Shown here: piece after piece, positions 15,058 through 24,458 of the stretch
Numbering within the stretch: position 1 is the stretch's first letter
Layout of the letters: every line of letters begins with the position of its first letter
Assembly (NCBI GenBank): GCA_945860955.1
Contig: CAMATH010000092.1
Span: 1-34,140 of the forward strand
Direction: 5' to 3'
Source of the DNA: Planctomicrobium piriforme
Lineage (GTDB): Bacteria; Planctomycetota; Planctomycetia; Planctomycetales; Planctomycetaceae
Length of the DNA stretch: 34,140 bases
Position numbers and translations under genes: made by a program
Notes under the pieces: model-generated
The model's input: only the letters and a program-made list of their open reading frames with translations
Databases searched by the model: none
What the model was told of the DNA's origin: nothing

Positions 15058-15885
15058 TTGCGACTCGCCCTCTACACCTACAGCTACACCGATCGACTTC
15101 AGCTCGACGTAGAGCGGACGATGGCGGAGATTGCGCGCTGGGGATACGACGGAGTCGATGAATCCTCGACGTTCGGCCCGCACGTGAACTCGGATTCCGT
15201 TTCAGCCGAACGGCGAACCCAAATCCGACAGGCGGCGGCTCGTTACAAACTACGGGTCGAAGCAATCGTCTCGCATGCCGAGCTGACTGGCAGCCTCTTC
15301 GGCGAACAGCCGCTCGATCTGATGCAGTCGATCGACCTTGCTTGCGATCTGGGAGGCGACGTCGTCACATTCCATCTGGGGGGGCCGGTTGAGGGAGTCG
15401 CACCGGAGGTCGTTTGGAACAAGACAGTGGCAGCCATTCGCGAAGCGGCCAGCCACGGCGACAGCCGCCATGTGCGCGTGGCAATTGACCTGGGTCCCTG
15501 GCCGACCTGGATCGTCCGCAATTCCGATGATCTCGCCAAACTCTTTGACGATGTCGACTCCCCGACGTTTGGAGTAAATTTTGACCCATCCTACCTGGCG
15601 ATTCAGGGGATTGACCCCGTGGGCTTTGTGCAGCGGTTCAGTAGCCGGATTCGACATGTGCACGTGAAGGATCACATCGGGAGGTATCCTCAGTGGCTCC
15701 ATAGAATCCCCGGGCGCGGCGAAATTGATTATGTCCCAATCGTGAAGGCGCTTGCCGAAGTGAAATTCGACGGTTCACTGGCGATCGAGTGCTTCACCGA
15801 CATGCCGCTGTCCGACGCGTGCGAGGTGGGGTACAACACGTTGCGACTGGCGATGCGGCAGGCGGGGATTTCACCGGTGTCGTAA
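15058..15885 (+). CDS. Sugar phosphate isomerase/epimerase (xylose-isomerase-like TIM barrel)
   Basis: A 275-residue protein of the AP-endonuclase-2/xylose-isomerase-like fold. It starts with the first barrel strand LALYTYSY and carries VEAIVSHAEL, GGDVVTFHLGG, VAIDLGPWPTW, FGVNFDPSYLAIQG, IRHVHVKDHIG, GRGEIDYVPIVKAL and AIECFTD at the expected places. The Asp of NFDPS, the His of HVHVKD and the Glu of IECF are the likely metal ligands. The only plausible start is TTG at 15058; no ATG lies upstream in frame, and the ribosome binding site is weak. Substrate unknown; the family acts on sugars, inositols or sugar phosphates. The SMI1/KNR4 gene follows after 15 bases. Confidence 0.85.
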   Translation: MRLALYTYSYTDRLQLDVERTMAEIARWGYDGVDESSTFGPHVNSDSVSAERRTQIRQAAARYKLRVEAIVSHAELTGSLFGEQPLDLMQSIDLACDLGGDVVTFHLGGPVEGVAPEVVWNKTVAAIREAASHGDSRHVRVAIDLGPWPTWIVRNSDDLAKLFDDVDSPTFGVNFDPSYLAIQGIDPVGFVQRFSSRIRHVHVKDHIGRYPQWLHRIPGRGEIDYVPIVKALAEVKFDGSLAIECFTDMPLSDACEVGYNTLRLAMRQAGISPVS

Positions 15886-15900
15886 CGATCCAAGATTCAA

Positions 15901-16305
15901 ATGCCATTTCCCGTTGACTCACGCTGGATCCAAGAAACAGAACAGAAGCTGGGCATTCGATTTCCGGCGTCGTTCGTGACTTCGATGATCCGCAAGAACG
16001 GCGGCACGGTCACGACGGCTGTGGATCAATTCGAGCTGTTTCCATTTCTCGATGCGTCAGACAGAAGACGCCTCGTACGAACCTGCGGCAGTATTGACCG
16101 GGAAACAAATCAGGCCCGCCTGAACGCCTACGGATTTCCAAGTGACGCCGTTGCGATCGGTGCGAATGGCGGGGGCGACCTGCTGGTTCTGCTGCCGATG
16201 TCCCATGATCCCACGACATTGCAGAGTACAGTTTTCTGGTGGGACCACGAAACCGGAGAGGTCGCTGCCGTCGCGGACGATTTTGACGAATTGCCTCGAA
16301 CGTAA
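15901..16305 (+). CDS. SMI1/KNR4 (SUKH) family protein
   Basis: A 134-residue protein resembling the SUKH superfamily: an opening helix WIQETEQKLGIRFPASFVTSMI followed by the NGG turn, the segment FPSDAVAIGANGGGDLLVLLP and a closing VFWWDHETGEVAAVADDF strand pair. In bacteria many such proteins are immunity proteins for secreted toxins, but here there is no toxin gene beside it; many others have unknown roles. It starts 15 bases after the sugar isomerase stop, so it is probably in the same transcript. Confidence 0.8.
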   Translation: MPFPVDSRWIQETEQKLGIRFPASFVTSMIRKNGGTVTTAVDQFELFPFLDASDRRRLVRTCGSIDRETNQARLNAYGFPSDAVAIGANGGGDLLVLLPMSHDPTTLQSTVFWWDHETGEVAAVADDFDELPRT

Positions 16306-16390
16306 TTTGGTTTCAGGCTGCAATTGTGCCCCCGATGCCCCCACTTCAGATTCTCGACACGCCGGGAGTCGTGGGCGGAACAACGAAAAG

Positions 16391-16426
16391 CTCCGATCCA
16401 TCGGAGGCACTCCAAATGTGGAGTGC
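16391..16426. terminator. Two adjoining perfect hairpins between convergent genes
   Basis: CTCCGAT-cc-ATCGGAG at 16391-16406 is followed directly by GCACTCCA-aatg-TGGAGTGC at 16407-16426. They lie between the SMI1/KNR4 stop and the convergent peptidase stop, where a two-way terminator is expected. Neither is followed by a run of T, so they may instead be a REP-like element. Confidence 0.45.
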
Positions 16427-16459
16427 TGGGGATGAATCCCCGCTTTTCGTTCTACCTCG

Positions 16460-19400
16460 CTATTTTTCAACTCCCCACAATTTCCCCAACAACTCAAACA
16501 TCTGCGGATCGTGGGCCTTGAGTTCCGTATTGTCGAACGGAAAGAAGTCATTGCGGCTGAAGTACGCTTCCGTCAGCTCGGCGAAGTACTCCATGGGGTT
16601 CGACATTGCGTACGCTTTGTCAATGTGGCGCTTTCCTTCAGAGTCCTGTCGTTCGACTTTGTCGTAGGTGCCGCTCGCTTTAGCCCGTTCATACGCCGCC
16701 CGAATACCGGCGTGGTCGTAGCCCAGGATCCGGTCATGGTAGCCGTGGGCGAGTTCATGCAGCGCGAAGTTGGGCATGCGGCGCGTCTCGGCTTCAAAGG
16801 TCTTCACGTTGGTGAACTCGACCCCTTTGACCATCTCGGGATTGCGACCATTCTCCTTGAGCCAGCCGGCACCCGGATGATACTCGGCCCGCTGGCCGGT
16901 CCCGGGATACTCGGGAGAGAACCACAGTGTGACCTCGCGGAGTTTCTCAACCGCCGGGGCTGGCACCACCCGAACAATTTCTTCAAGCTGCGCTTCCAGC
17001 AGCTTCAGCGCCTTGACGGTCGCCTTCGGCTCGTCATTCAACAGGCGATCGTCAATCTTAACCGTCCATCCCAAGATGGTTCGGCTGGAGATTCCCGGCT
17101 GCCCTTTTGGTTTCGTTGGGACGGCGGCCACTTCCTGTTCGAATTGCGGACCAGGTTTGACCTCCTTCAGATTCTCGAACAGGTACCGGGTCATCAGTGT
17201 GAACAGGTGCCGATAGGTGTTGGCCCCCTCATGAATTCCGTGAGAGCGACTGGGATACGGCATCACCGTGAAGTGCCGATGGTTCGCGATCAACTGATCC
17301 ATCAGCAGTTCCACCCCCTGGTAATGCACGTTGTCATCACCGGTTCCGTGGACCAGCAGGAGGTTTCCCTTGAGCTGACTCGCATAGGTGATGGGTGACC
17401 CCAGTCGGTACCCCTCGGCGTTGTCATCAGGCAGCCCCATGTACCGTTCCTGATAAATGCTGTCGTACAATTTCTGATTGGGAACCGAGGCGATGGCGAT
17501 CGCCGTCTGGTACAGATCAGGGTATTGCAGAATCGCGTTGAGGCTCATGCTTCCGCCGCCGCTCCAACCCCAGATCCCGACACGGGACGGGTCGGTGTAA
17601 TGACGGAGCAGCAACAGCTTGCGGGCGGCGGCGGCCTGGTCGGCGGCCGCTAGCCGGCCAATCTGGCGATGCACACACTTGCGCCAGGTTCGTCCCCGCG
17701 GAATGTTGGTGCCACGGTTTTCGACGCTCGCGACGACAAACCCCTGTTGAGCCAGCATCCAGTGCCACATGCCGTTCTGTCCCATCCAGGCATCGCGCAC
17801 CGTCTGGCCAAACGGTTCGCCGTAAACGTGGAACAACAACGGGTACTTCTTGTTTGGATCGATATCAGGAGGGCTGAGAACCCAGGCGTCGAGTTCCACC
17901 CCGTCGCCGATGTCGAGTTTCACGAACTCAGTCTTGGGCTGGTTCAATGTTTTGAGCCGGTCGACCAATTCTTGATTGTCAACCAGCGGGCGTATGACCT
18001 CGTGTTCCGGCAGCCGAATGAACGTGCTGATCGGCGGAGTCGTGATTGTCGAAACGGTGTGGATAGCGAAGTGCGCATCGGGCGAAATGTTGTAGGTGTG
18101 CCAACCCGACTGGCCGGCCGGCGTCACGCGTTCGAGTTTCGATCCATCCAGAGTGGCGCGGTAGAGATAACGCTGTGTCGCGTTTTCCGGCGAGGCGGCG
18201 AAGTAGACCCAGCCTCCCGACTCGTCGACCGCTTCTATCTGTATGACATCGAAATCCCCCTGCGTGACGCGAGTGGGTGGAGTTCCGTCGCGATTCGCCA
18301 GATACAACTGCCGCCAGCCATTCCGTTCGCTCTGCCAAAGAAACTGCGACCCATTTCGCAGCCAGCGGACCGGATTTTCATTTTCCAGCCAGGCGTCGTC
18401 GCGTTCCGTGAGGATGGTGTGCGCCGTTCCGTTGTTCGGGTCAGCCAGGAAAACCAGGTTCACGTTTTGCAGCCGGTTCATCTGCTGAATCAGGATTTGT
18501 CGCGAATCGGGCGTCCATTCCATGCGCGGGATGTAGTGGTTGCGTGGATCCCCCGGGAGATCCAGCCATCGGACGGGGCCACCCTGAATCGCGACGACTC
18601 CCAGGCGGGTCGCCGAGTTCATTTCACCGACTTTCGGATAGGGAATCGGAATCGTGCGGGAGTAGTTCCCCTCGATATTGGTCAACAGATGGAAGGAGCG
18701 GACCCCCGTGAGATCGAATTGCCAGAACGCGATCGAATTGCCATCAGGGCTGAACCGGAAACCGTCGCGGATTTCGAGTTCCTCTTCATTGACCCAGTCG
18801 GCGGTCCCGTTGATGAGAGTCGCCGACCCGTCTGTTGTGAGCGGGGTGACGCTCATCGTCGCGAGATCTTGCACGTAGAGATTGTTCTCGCGCACGTAAG
18901 CGACGCGGGTCGCGTCGGGAGAAAAGCGGGCGAACATCAGCGTTCCCGCCGGCGCGCCGCCGCCCAATTGTTTCAATTCGCGGGTCGAGACGTCCAGAAC
19001 CCAGTAGTCGCCGCGGGTATTTTGCCGCCAGACACGCTGGGTGTTCGTGAACAGCAGGAGTTTGGATTCGTCGTCCGAAAACTGAAAGGACACAATCGAG
19101 AGAGCGTCGTTCGACCCGGTCGGCACAAACGCCGCTCCCGGGACGACGATTTCCTGGGTTGCCGATGCATCGTCGTTGCGGACCAGATCCCGCCCTTTGT
19201 CACCCTGTTTGGGGGACTCGAATGTGAAGTTCGACGGAGACCGACGACTCCACACCACCCCTTTGGGGCCCCTTTCGCCAAACTCTCCATTCTTGAAAAT
19301 CCGGTCCAGTGTCAACAACGGGTTGGCCGGCGGTTGTTGGGGTTTTGTCGCCGTTTCGGTCTGCGGTTCCGGCTTTCGTTCCGCCTTGCGGTTGCGAGCC

Positions 19401-20320
19401 TCCGCCTGCTGGCGTATCGCGGCTTGTGCCGCCGCCAGCCGTTCGGGCCAGGCGAACTTCGGGGCCTTCGCGGGGTCGTACCCAGCCATGTGCCCCGTCA
19501 ACCGGGTGACCGGCTTTGTGTATTTGAGTTCGGTGTCGCCAAACACCTCCTTGCACAGTTCGGCCAATCGCGGGTCATACTCCACAAGTTCGGCTCGGGT
19601 GTTCACATGGTTATGATCGTGGTCATTCTCGCGATTGTTATCGAACCACGACTGCACCCCCTCGGCGAAATACTCGTGGTGATTGACCGAAGCATACTTT
19701 CCCTTCCACAGTCCGTCGGCCATCGCCTTGTCATACGCGGCGCGCACCCGTCCGTCGAACGTGGGGTCGATGCGCACCAGGCCCCGCAGGTGCAGATTGT
19801 GTGCGAATTCATGGATCAGAATGCACTCGGTGGAGTACGGATCCCCGCCGTATCCCAGGAGGTTTTCCTCTCCGCATGAGCAATAGGGATCACTCTGGCT
19901 GCCGCCGGTTCCGCGAGCCCGCGCGTCCCAGAAGTCCTTCGCCGAGATTCCATCGAACCCCGGGGCCGGTCCAAGCTTCGCGAATTCGGGGAGATCGGTG
20001 GTGAATTCCTTGTGGCCGATAATGCAAAGCCGCGAGCCGCTGGCGATCATCGCGTCGCGTACATCGGGGCGGTGCGCCAGCATCAGATCGACCAGATACG
20101 CCGCCTCGCGCAGGGCGTAGTCGTCGACCAGTGGGGAGGCGACAATCGGGTAGCCGTGCGCGCTGATGAATTTGGTGTAAAACTCCGGTGCCTTCAGTTC
20201 GGCTGGCGGGGGTGTGACGGCGGGGAGGTCGGCGGGAGTTGACTGGGCACCCGCTGGCTGGAGAACCGCGCAGGTGAGCAAAACCGCGGCGAAGAACTGG
20301 AGGATCAGTCGTTGGAACAT
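16460..20320 (-). CDS. Three-part secreted peptidase: zincin-like, DPP IV (S9) and zincin-like domains
   Basis: A 1286-residue protein with a signal peptide (MFQRLILQFFAAVLLTCAVL, cleaved near AGA). Residues about 40-270 hold a zincin-like domain with HEFAH at 170-174 and EYFAE at 216-220. Residues about 335-1060 are a DPP IV/S9 unit: propeller with the WVNEEEL Glu motif near 510, then GWSGGGS with the Ser near 920, an Asp in GTGDDNVH near 995 and a His in SRSHGIHEG near 1027. Residues about 1090-1286 are a second zincin-like domain with HELAH at 1188-1192 and EYFAE at 1244-1248. The two end domains share RAAY-x-x-A and a closing DP...L pattern and look homologous. The start at 20320 is chosen because the frame upstream of it to 20497 is not protein-like. 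The S9 unit should remove N-terminal dipeptides. Confidence 0.9.
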   Translation of the reverse strand: MFQRLILQFFAAVLLTCAVLQPAGAQSTPADLPAVTPPPAELKAPEFYTKFISAHGYPIVASPLVDDYALREAAYLVDLMLAHRPDVRDAMIASGSRLCIIGHKEFTTDLPEFAKLGPAPGFDGISAKDFWDARARGTGGSQSDPYCSCGEENLLGYGGDPYSTECILIHEFAHNLHLRGLVRIDPTFDGRVRAAYDKAMADGLWKGKYASVNHHEYFAEGVQSWFDNNRENDHDHNHVNTRAELVEYDPRLAELCKEVFGDTELKYTKPVTRLTGHMAGYDPAKAPKFAWPERLAAAQAAIRQQAEARNRKAERKPEPQTETATKPQQPPANPLLTLDRIFKNGEFGERGPKGVVWSRRSPSNFTFESPKQGDKGRDLVRNDDASATQEIVVPGAAFVPTGSNDALSIVSFQFSDDESKLLLFTNTQRVWRQNTRGDYWVLDVSTRELKQLGGGAPAGTLMFARFSPDATRVAYVRENNLYVQDLATMSVTPLTTDGSATLINGTADWVNEEELEIRDGFRFSPDGNSIAFWQFDLTGVRSFHLLTNIEGNYSRTIPIPYPKVGEMNSATRLGVVAIQGGPVRWLDLPGDPRNHYIPRMEWTPDSRQILIQQMNRLQNVNLVFLADPNNGTAHTILTERDDAWLENENPVRWLRNGSQFLWQSERNGWRQLYLANRDGTPPTRVTQGDFDVIQIEAVDESGGWVYFAASPENATQRYLYRATLDGSKLERVTPAGQSGWHTYNISPDAHFAIHTVSTITTPPISTFIRLPEHEVIRPLVDNQELVDRLKTLNQPKTEFVKLDIGDGVELDAWVLSPPDIDPNKKYPLLFHVYGEPFGQTVRDAWMGQNGMWHWMLAQQGFVVASVENRGTNIPRGRTWRKCVHRQIGRLAAADQAAAARKLLLLRHYTDPSRVGIWGWSGGGSMSLNAILQYPDLYQTAIAIASVPNQKLYDSIYQERYMGLPDDNAEGYRLGSPITYASQLKGNLLLVHGTGDDNVHYQGVELLMDQLIANHRHFTVMPYPSRSHGIHEGANTYRHLFTLMTRYLFENLKEVKPGPQFEQEVAAVPTKPKGQPGISSRTILGWTVKIDDRLLNDEPKATVKALKLLEAQLEEIVRVVPAPAVEKLREVTLWFSPEYPGTGQRAEYHPGAGWLKENGRNPEMVKGVEFTNVKTFEAETRRMPNFALHELAHGYHDRILGYDHAGIRAAYERAKASGTYDKVERQDSEGKRHIDKAYAMSNPMEYFAELTEAYFSRNDFFPFDNTELKAHDPQMFELLGKLWGVEK

Positions 20321-20607
20321 GGTGTGGCGTCGCTGCCGATCGGGAGACGTGGGAAATTGGTAACGAAGTTTATACTTCAGGGGGTAGGGTGTGCGACATT
20401 GAGCCGACCTGCGGCGACCGTGTGGTTTGAGAACACACCGGGACAACATCGACTGATCAGAGGTTGTGCGAAGTCGCGGGCGTCGGTTTCCGGTCACGGG
20501 ACATGCACATTGTGTGAAAAATTGGGGTGGACGATAAAAAGTCGGCTCGGTGAGTGCCTACCGTCCGCGAAACAAGCAACAAAAACGGTTTTGATTTTGG
20601 ACAGGTT

Positions 20608-21123
20608 CTATGGAATTTCAGCCAATACCGCCGCCGGCAGTCGGACCGAATGATAATGGCACAATGCGATCGCGGCGGCGTCGGCGACGTCGTTGGGTTC
20701 CAGGATCGATGCGAGCCGCAATTCGGTCTGAACGGCCCGCTGCACCTGTTCCTTACCCGCCTTGCCACTCCCGGTCAGCAACCGCTTGACCTGGCGGGGA
20801 GCGTAGCTGACCACAGGCACATCGCGCAGAGCGGCGGCGTACAGAATCACGCCGCGGGCATGGGCCATCAGTAACGCGCTCTGCGGAAATTGGCCGGTCG
20901 AAAAGACCTGCTCCAGCGCCATCACGTTCGGACTGTATTGTTCGAACACCTCCCGCAATCCGTCTCCAATCTCGCGAACCCGCTCGGCGAGAGTCAGTTT
21001 GGGGGTGGAGCGAATGACTCCCGCCTCGCGCAAGATCGGCCCGCGCGCTCCGCGCACCAACACCGCGTACCCGGTGCGGTTCAACCCCGGATCGACTCCC
21101 AAAACCAACAGATCGTCAGACAT
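20608..21123 (-). CDS. ruvC: Crossover junction endodeoxyribonuclease RuvC
   Basis: A 171-residue protein, the usual RuvC length. It opens VLGVDPGLNRTGYAVL, with Asp11 the first metal ligand, then ALEQVF with Glu71, and ends with the DVADAAAIALCHYH segment carrying Asp145 and Asp148. The FSTGQFPQSALLMAHARG and YAPRQVKRLLTGSGKAGKEQV motifs are also typical. It resolves Holliday junctions in the cytoplasm together with RuvAB. ruvA and ruvB are not next to it. It lies 57 bases downstream of cysS on the same strand and may be co-transcribed. Confidence 0.96.
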   Translation of the reverse strand: MSDDLLVLGVDPGLNRTGYAVLVRGARGPILREAGVIRSTPKLTLAERVREIGDGLREVFEQYSPNVMALEQVFSTGQFPQSALLMAHARGVILYAAALRDVPVVSYAPRQVKRLLTGSGKAGKEQVQRAVQTELRLASILEPNDVADAAAIALCHYHSVRLPAAVLAEIP

Positions 21124-21180
21124 GGCTGTCTCGGGGAAGGACGCGAGGGAAATTCGAAATTCAGTTGGCGACGGTACGAC

Positions 21181-22740
21181 TTATTCGCGCCGCCACGTCA
21201 CTCCCTCGGTTCGATCTTCGACTACTACCTTCAACGCCTTGAGCCGATCGCGAATTTTGTCACTCATCGGCCAGTTCTTCGTCGTGCGTGCTTCGGCCCG
21301 CAGTTCGAGAACCAGTTCCATCAACTGGGCGGCGAACCCGTCGTCCGCCGCCGCCGCTTTGGCGAGCGGTTTGACGAACACCCCCAGCAGTTGCGAAAGC
21401 TCGCGGAGCAGGGTCATCGCCGCCGCCAGCGACGCGATCAGCCCTGCATCCCCCTTGCCGGCCCCTTCCAGTTTCTGGTCCTGAATGAAGCCGTTGATCG
21501 CCTTCCGCAAATCGAACAGGACGGCGACCGCCCCGCCAGTGTTAAAATCGTCGTCCATCGCCTCGAAATACCGCTCTTTGCAGCGGTTCAATTCGGCGGC
21601 AAATGCCGCGGGGGCGGCGGGAATGGGGGTCGACTGGTCGCGAGTCTTCGGGGCGGCCAACAGGTAGAAATCCTGCCCGGTGATTCGCTGGAACGCTTCA
21701 AACAGGCGGTAGAATCCCGCGAGGGAATCTCCTTTTTCCGTGATGTTGTCGTCGCTGAAGTCGATGGGACTGCGGTAATGGGTCGAGAGCAAAAAGAACC
21801 GAATCGTCTCGGGAGCATGCTTTTCAAACAGCAGCTTGACCGAAGCGGCTCCTTTCGAACCGGCCAGTTTGCCAGCCTCCTGGGCTTCTTTGTCTGGAGC
21901 AGCGGCGTCGCCATGCCGATCGTGGCCGCCGCCGACCTTCCCCGCTTGCTTTCCTGCCTGCATCAGGCCGTTGTGCAGCCAGAAGCGGGTGAACTTCTTT
22001 CCCGTACAGCATTCCGACTGCGCCAGCTCGTTTTCATGATGCGGAAACATCAGATCGAGGCCACCGCCGTGGATATCGAGCGTCTCTCCCAAGTATTTCA
22101 TTGCCATCGCCGAGCATTCGATATGCCAGCCCGGACGCCCGGCCCCCCAGGGACTCTCCCACGACGGCTCACCTGGTTTCGACGCCTTCCACAGCGCGAA
22201 GTCGGCGGGGTGACGCTTGCGGTCGTTCGCCTCCACCCGTGTGCCAGCGATCACCTCGCTAATGCTGCGGTGACTCAGGGCACCGTAGTCGGCATCCTGG
22301 GTGACATCAAAATAGACGTCCCCCTGCAAGGGATAGGCACACCCCTTGTCGATCAGCGTCTGGATGATCTGCTGCATTTCGCGGATGTGTTCCGTCGCGT
22401 ACGGAAACAGGTCGACCGAATCGACCCCCATGGTGGCGAGGTTGTCGAAGTAGTCTTGCGTCATCTCCCGCGCCAGCTTTTCGACCGTCGTTTGCCGCTC
22501 CGCCGCCCGGACGATCAGCTTGTCATCAACATCCGTGATATTGATCACGAATTTCACGTCGTAACCGCTGTACGTCAGGTATTTTTTGACGGTGTCAAAA
22601 ATCACCGGTCCCACCATGTGCCCAATATGGGCCGGCTTGTACACCGTCGGCCCACACAGGTACATCCCGACCTTCCCGGGAACTACGGTTTCGAAGTCTT
22701 CCTTCTGGCGGGTCAGGGTGTTGTAGACGCGCAGCGGCAT
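21181..22740 (-). CDS. cysS: Cysteinyl-tRNA synthetase with an unusual KMSKS region
   Basis: A 519-residue class I synthetase that charges tRNA-Cys. The HIGH motif is at 38-41. The zinc ligands Cys29, Cys209, His234 and Glu238 are all present at positions equal or nearly equal to those in E. coli CysRS. The part after HNG (256-258) differs: where KMSKS is expected there is a stretch of about 30 residues rich in Gly, Ala and charged residues, then KLAGSKGA at 291-298, so only a weak KMSKS-like trace remains. The rest (RFFLLSTHYRSPIDFS and the helical anticodon region) is normal. The start has no clear ribosome binding site. It is expected to be essential, so activity is likely. Confidence 0.95.
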   Translation of the reverse strand: MPLRVYNTLTRQKEDFETVVPGKVGMYLCGPTVYKPAHIGHMVGPVIFDTVKKYLTYSGYDVKFVINITDVDDKLIVRAAERQTTVEKLAREMTQDYFDNLATMGVDSVDLFPYATEHIREMQQIIQTLIDKGCAYPLQGDVYFDVTQDADYGALSHRSISEVIAGTRVEANDRKRHPADFALWKASKPGEPSWESPWGAGRPGWHIECSAMAMKYLGETLDIHGGGLDLMFPHHENELAQSECCTGKKFTRFWLHNGLMQAGKQAGKVGGGHDRHGDAAAPDKEAQEAGKLAGSKGAASVKLLFEKHAPETIRFFLLSTHYRSPIDFSDDNITEKGDSLAGFYRLFEAFQRITGQDFYLLAAPKTRDQSTPIPAAPAAFAAELNRCKERYFEAMDDDFNTGGAVAVLFDLRKAINGFIQDQKLEGAGKGDAGLIASLAAAMTLLRELSQLLGVFVKPLAKAAAADDGFAAQLMELVLELRAEARTTKNWPMSDKIRDRLKALKVVVEDRTEGVTWRRE

Positions 22741-23098
22741 GGCGGAGAGGCGAATAGACGTACAGGGGACGGTTCAGTTTCCGATGAACCGCTAGTGTAG
22801 GCCCGCCGGCAAAATCGGTACAGACGGATTTGTAGCTCGGCACTCCCGAAAATGCCCTTTTGTGCCTTCAAGCCGCGATGTACCTGACAATCATCAAGCC
22901 GTTGGGCAGAAACTGGGGGGCACTCTGTCCCTCCAGCTCAGGTGCCACAGCGTCGCATTTGTCGCGAGAGACTCCGTACCAATTCCGGTGACAGAGTACT
23001 TGGGTACATGGGAAACGGGCATCAAATTCCGCTTCCTGACGGGCGCGGCTCTGTGACATTTCGACTGGCGGCCGCGGCTCGTCGAGATACCCGCTCAA
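22741..23098. other. Intergenic region upstream of cysS
   Basis: About 360 bases without a gene, between the kdgK-like stop and the cysS start; it must hold the cysS promoter unless kdgK reads through. A 7-base inverted repeat, CGGTTCA-gtttccga-TGAACCG, lies at 22770-22791, about 30 bases before the cysS ATG, and could form a leader hairpin. Nothing else stands out. Confidence 0.55.
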
Positions 23099-24190
23099 CT
23101 ATCGCTGCACCCGCCCCGACCCGCCTCCCTTCATCAACCCCTCGATCTCCGACCGCGTCGCGTAGTTGAAATCCCCCTTAATGCTGTGTTTGAGGCAACT
23201 GGCGGCGACCGCGTACGCGATGGCGGTCGCCGGCTGATCGAGGCCGGCGGTATTCAATGCGAAAATCAGTCCCCCCGCGAACGAATCCCCTGCCCCGACC
23301 CTGTCCACAATGTTGTGAATCTCGTACGGCTCATAGCTGCCGGCGCCATTCGTCGGGGCGCACTGCACCGCATCGCTGGCGGCGTCATACAACAGCCCGC
23401 CCCAGTTGTTGTGACTCGCGGAGATACTCTCCCGCAGCGTGATGGCAACCCGTTTCACATTGGGAAACTGCCGCACGATCTCGCGGGCGACGTGTCCATA
23501 CCCTTCGAGATGAATCTCACCCGCTTCGACATTGCTCTCGGGAGCCTGAATTCCCAGGCACATGTCGGCGTCCTCTTCATTCGCGATCACCAGATCGACC
23601 GACTTCACCAGTTCGCGCATCGTTTGCCGGGCCAGTTCGACCGGAGTTTTACCCGCCTGCCAGCGCCACAATTTCTTGCGGAAATTGAGATCGCACGACA
23701 CCGGGATTTTCCGGGTCTGTGCCTGTTTCACCGCTTCGAGCGCCGCCTGCGCCGCACTGGCACTGATCGCCGGTGTGATCCCGGTGATGTGAAACCACGT
23801 CGCGCCGGCGAAGATCGTGTCCCAATGGTACGCGTCCGGTCCCGCCAGTGAGATGCAACTGTGATCGCGGTCGTAGGTCACCGTACCGGCACGTTGATTC
23901 GCCCCGGTCTCGACAAAGTACACTCCAAACCGCCCCTGTTTACTGCGTTGGATCAGACTCGAATCGACCCCCAGCTTGCGGACTTCTTGAACGAACGCGT
24001 CGGTGATCGGGTTGTCGGGCAACACGGTCGCGTACGCCGACTGGCCCCCTTGCAGCGCCACCGAAACCGCCACGTTGACTTCGCCACCGCCAAACGTCGC
24101 CTCCAGCCGGCCGGGTAACACCTGCGACAACCGCAGAAATTCCTCGGGAGCCAGTCTCAGCATCACTTCGCCGAAGGTTACGACGCGCAT
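23099..24190 (-). CDS. PfkB-family sugar kinase, 2-keto-3-deoxygluconate kinase-like
   Basis: A 363-residue PfkB/ribokinase-family protein. It begins VVTFGEVMLRLAPE, has the substrate-side motif FGGGEVNVAVSVALQGG, NFRKKLW in the middle (SCDLNFRKKLW), NEEDADMCLGI, and the C-terminal DRVGAGDSFAGGL with catalytic Asp near 302. The opening GEVMLRL and the NFRKKLW motif point to KDG kinase. It would phosphorylate 2-keto-3-deoxygluconate in sugar-acid breakdown. ATG at 24190 is chosen because GGAG lies 9 bases upstream; the frame before it is not family-like. It is divergent from the PQQ-propeller gene. Confidence 0.85.
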   Translation of the reverse strand: MRVVTFGEVMLRLAPEEFLRLSQVLPGRLEATFGGGEVNVAVSVALQGGQSAYATVLPDNPITDAFVQEVRKLGVDSSLIQRSKQGRFGVYFVETGANQRAGTVTYDRDHSCISLAGPDAYHWDTIFAGATWFHITGITPAISASAAQAALEAVKQAQTRKIPVSCDLNFRKKLWRWQAGKTPVELARQTMRELVKSVDLVIANEEDADMCLGIQAPESNVEAGEIHLEGYGHVAREIVRQFPNVKRVAITLRESISASHNNWGGLLYDAASDAVQCAPTNGAGSYEPYEIHNIVDRVGAGDSFAGGLIFALNTAGLDQPATAIAYAVAASCLKHSIKGDFNYATRSEIEGLMKGGGSGRVQR

Positions 24191-24458
24191 CAATCCGTAC
24201 TCCAGAATCTCAATCCGACAGGGAACCATGGGAACGCGTGAACGACGCGCGTCGCACCGAGGCGAATTCTGGCGATTCGCCGCCCGGCCCGCAACACTCG
24301 GAAGCCCTGGTTCTTCCTGCCAACCGCTTCCACCCTCGCCCCCAAACGAACCGTCGTTTATAACCTTCCATGTCAATCGGCTGATTTGTGTGTTCAAGGG
24401 AGACACTCCCCGCGAGTCGGCCCCCCACGATTTTCCAACCGCGCGAAGAGGTCGTCCC

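Noticed and set aside
17669-19879. A 736-codon open frame on the plus strand
   Set aside because: It lies entirely antisense to the three-part peptidase, has no recognisable domains and is rich in Arg; it is a by-product of high GC.
22941-22947. TGGCACC on the minus strand upstream of cysS, as in a T-box antiterminator
   Set aside because: Only seven bases match, the surrounding T-box consensus is absent, no terminator with T-run follows and about 200 bases remain before the gene.
22595-23098. Small open frames around the cysS start and the upstream gap
   Set aside because: They have no ribosome binding sites and no family similarity; the gap seems to be non-coding.
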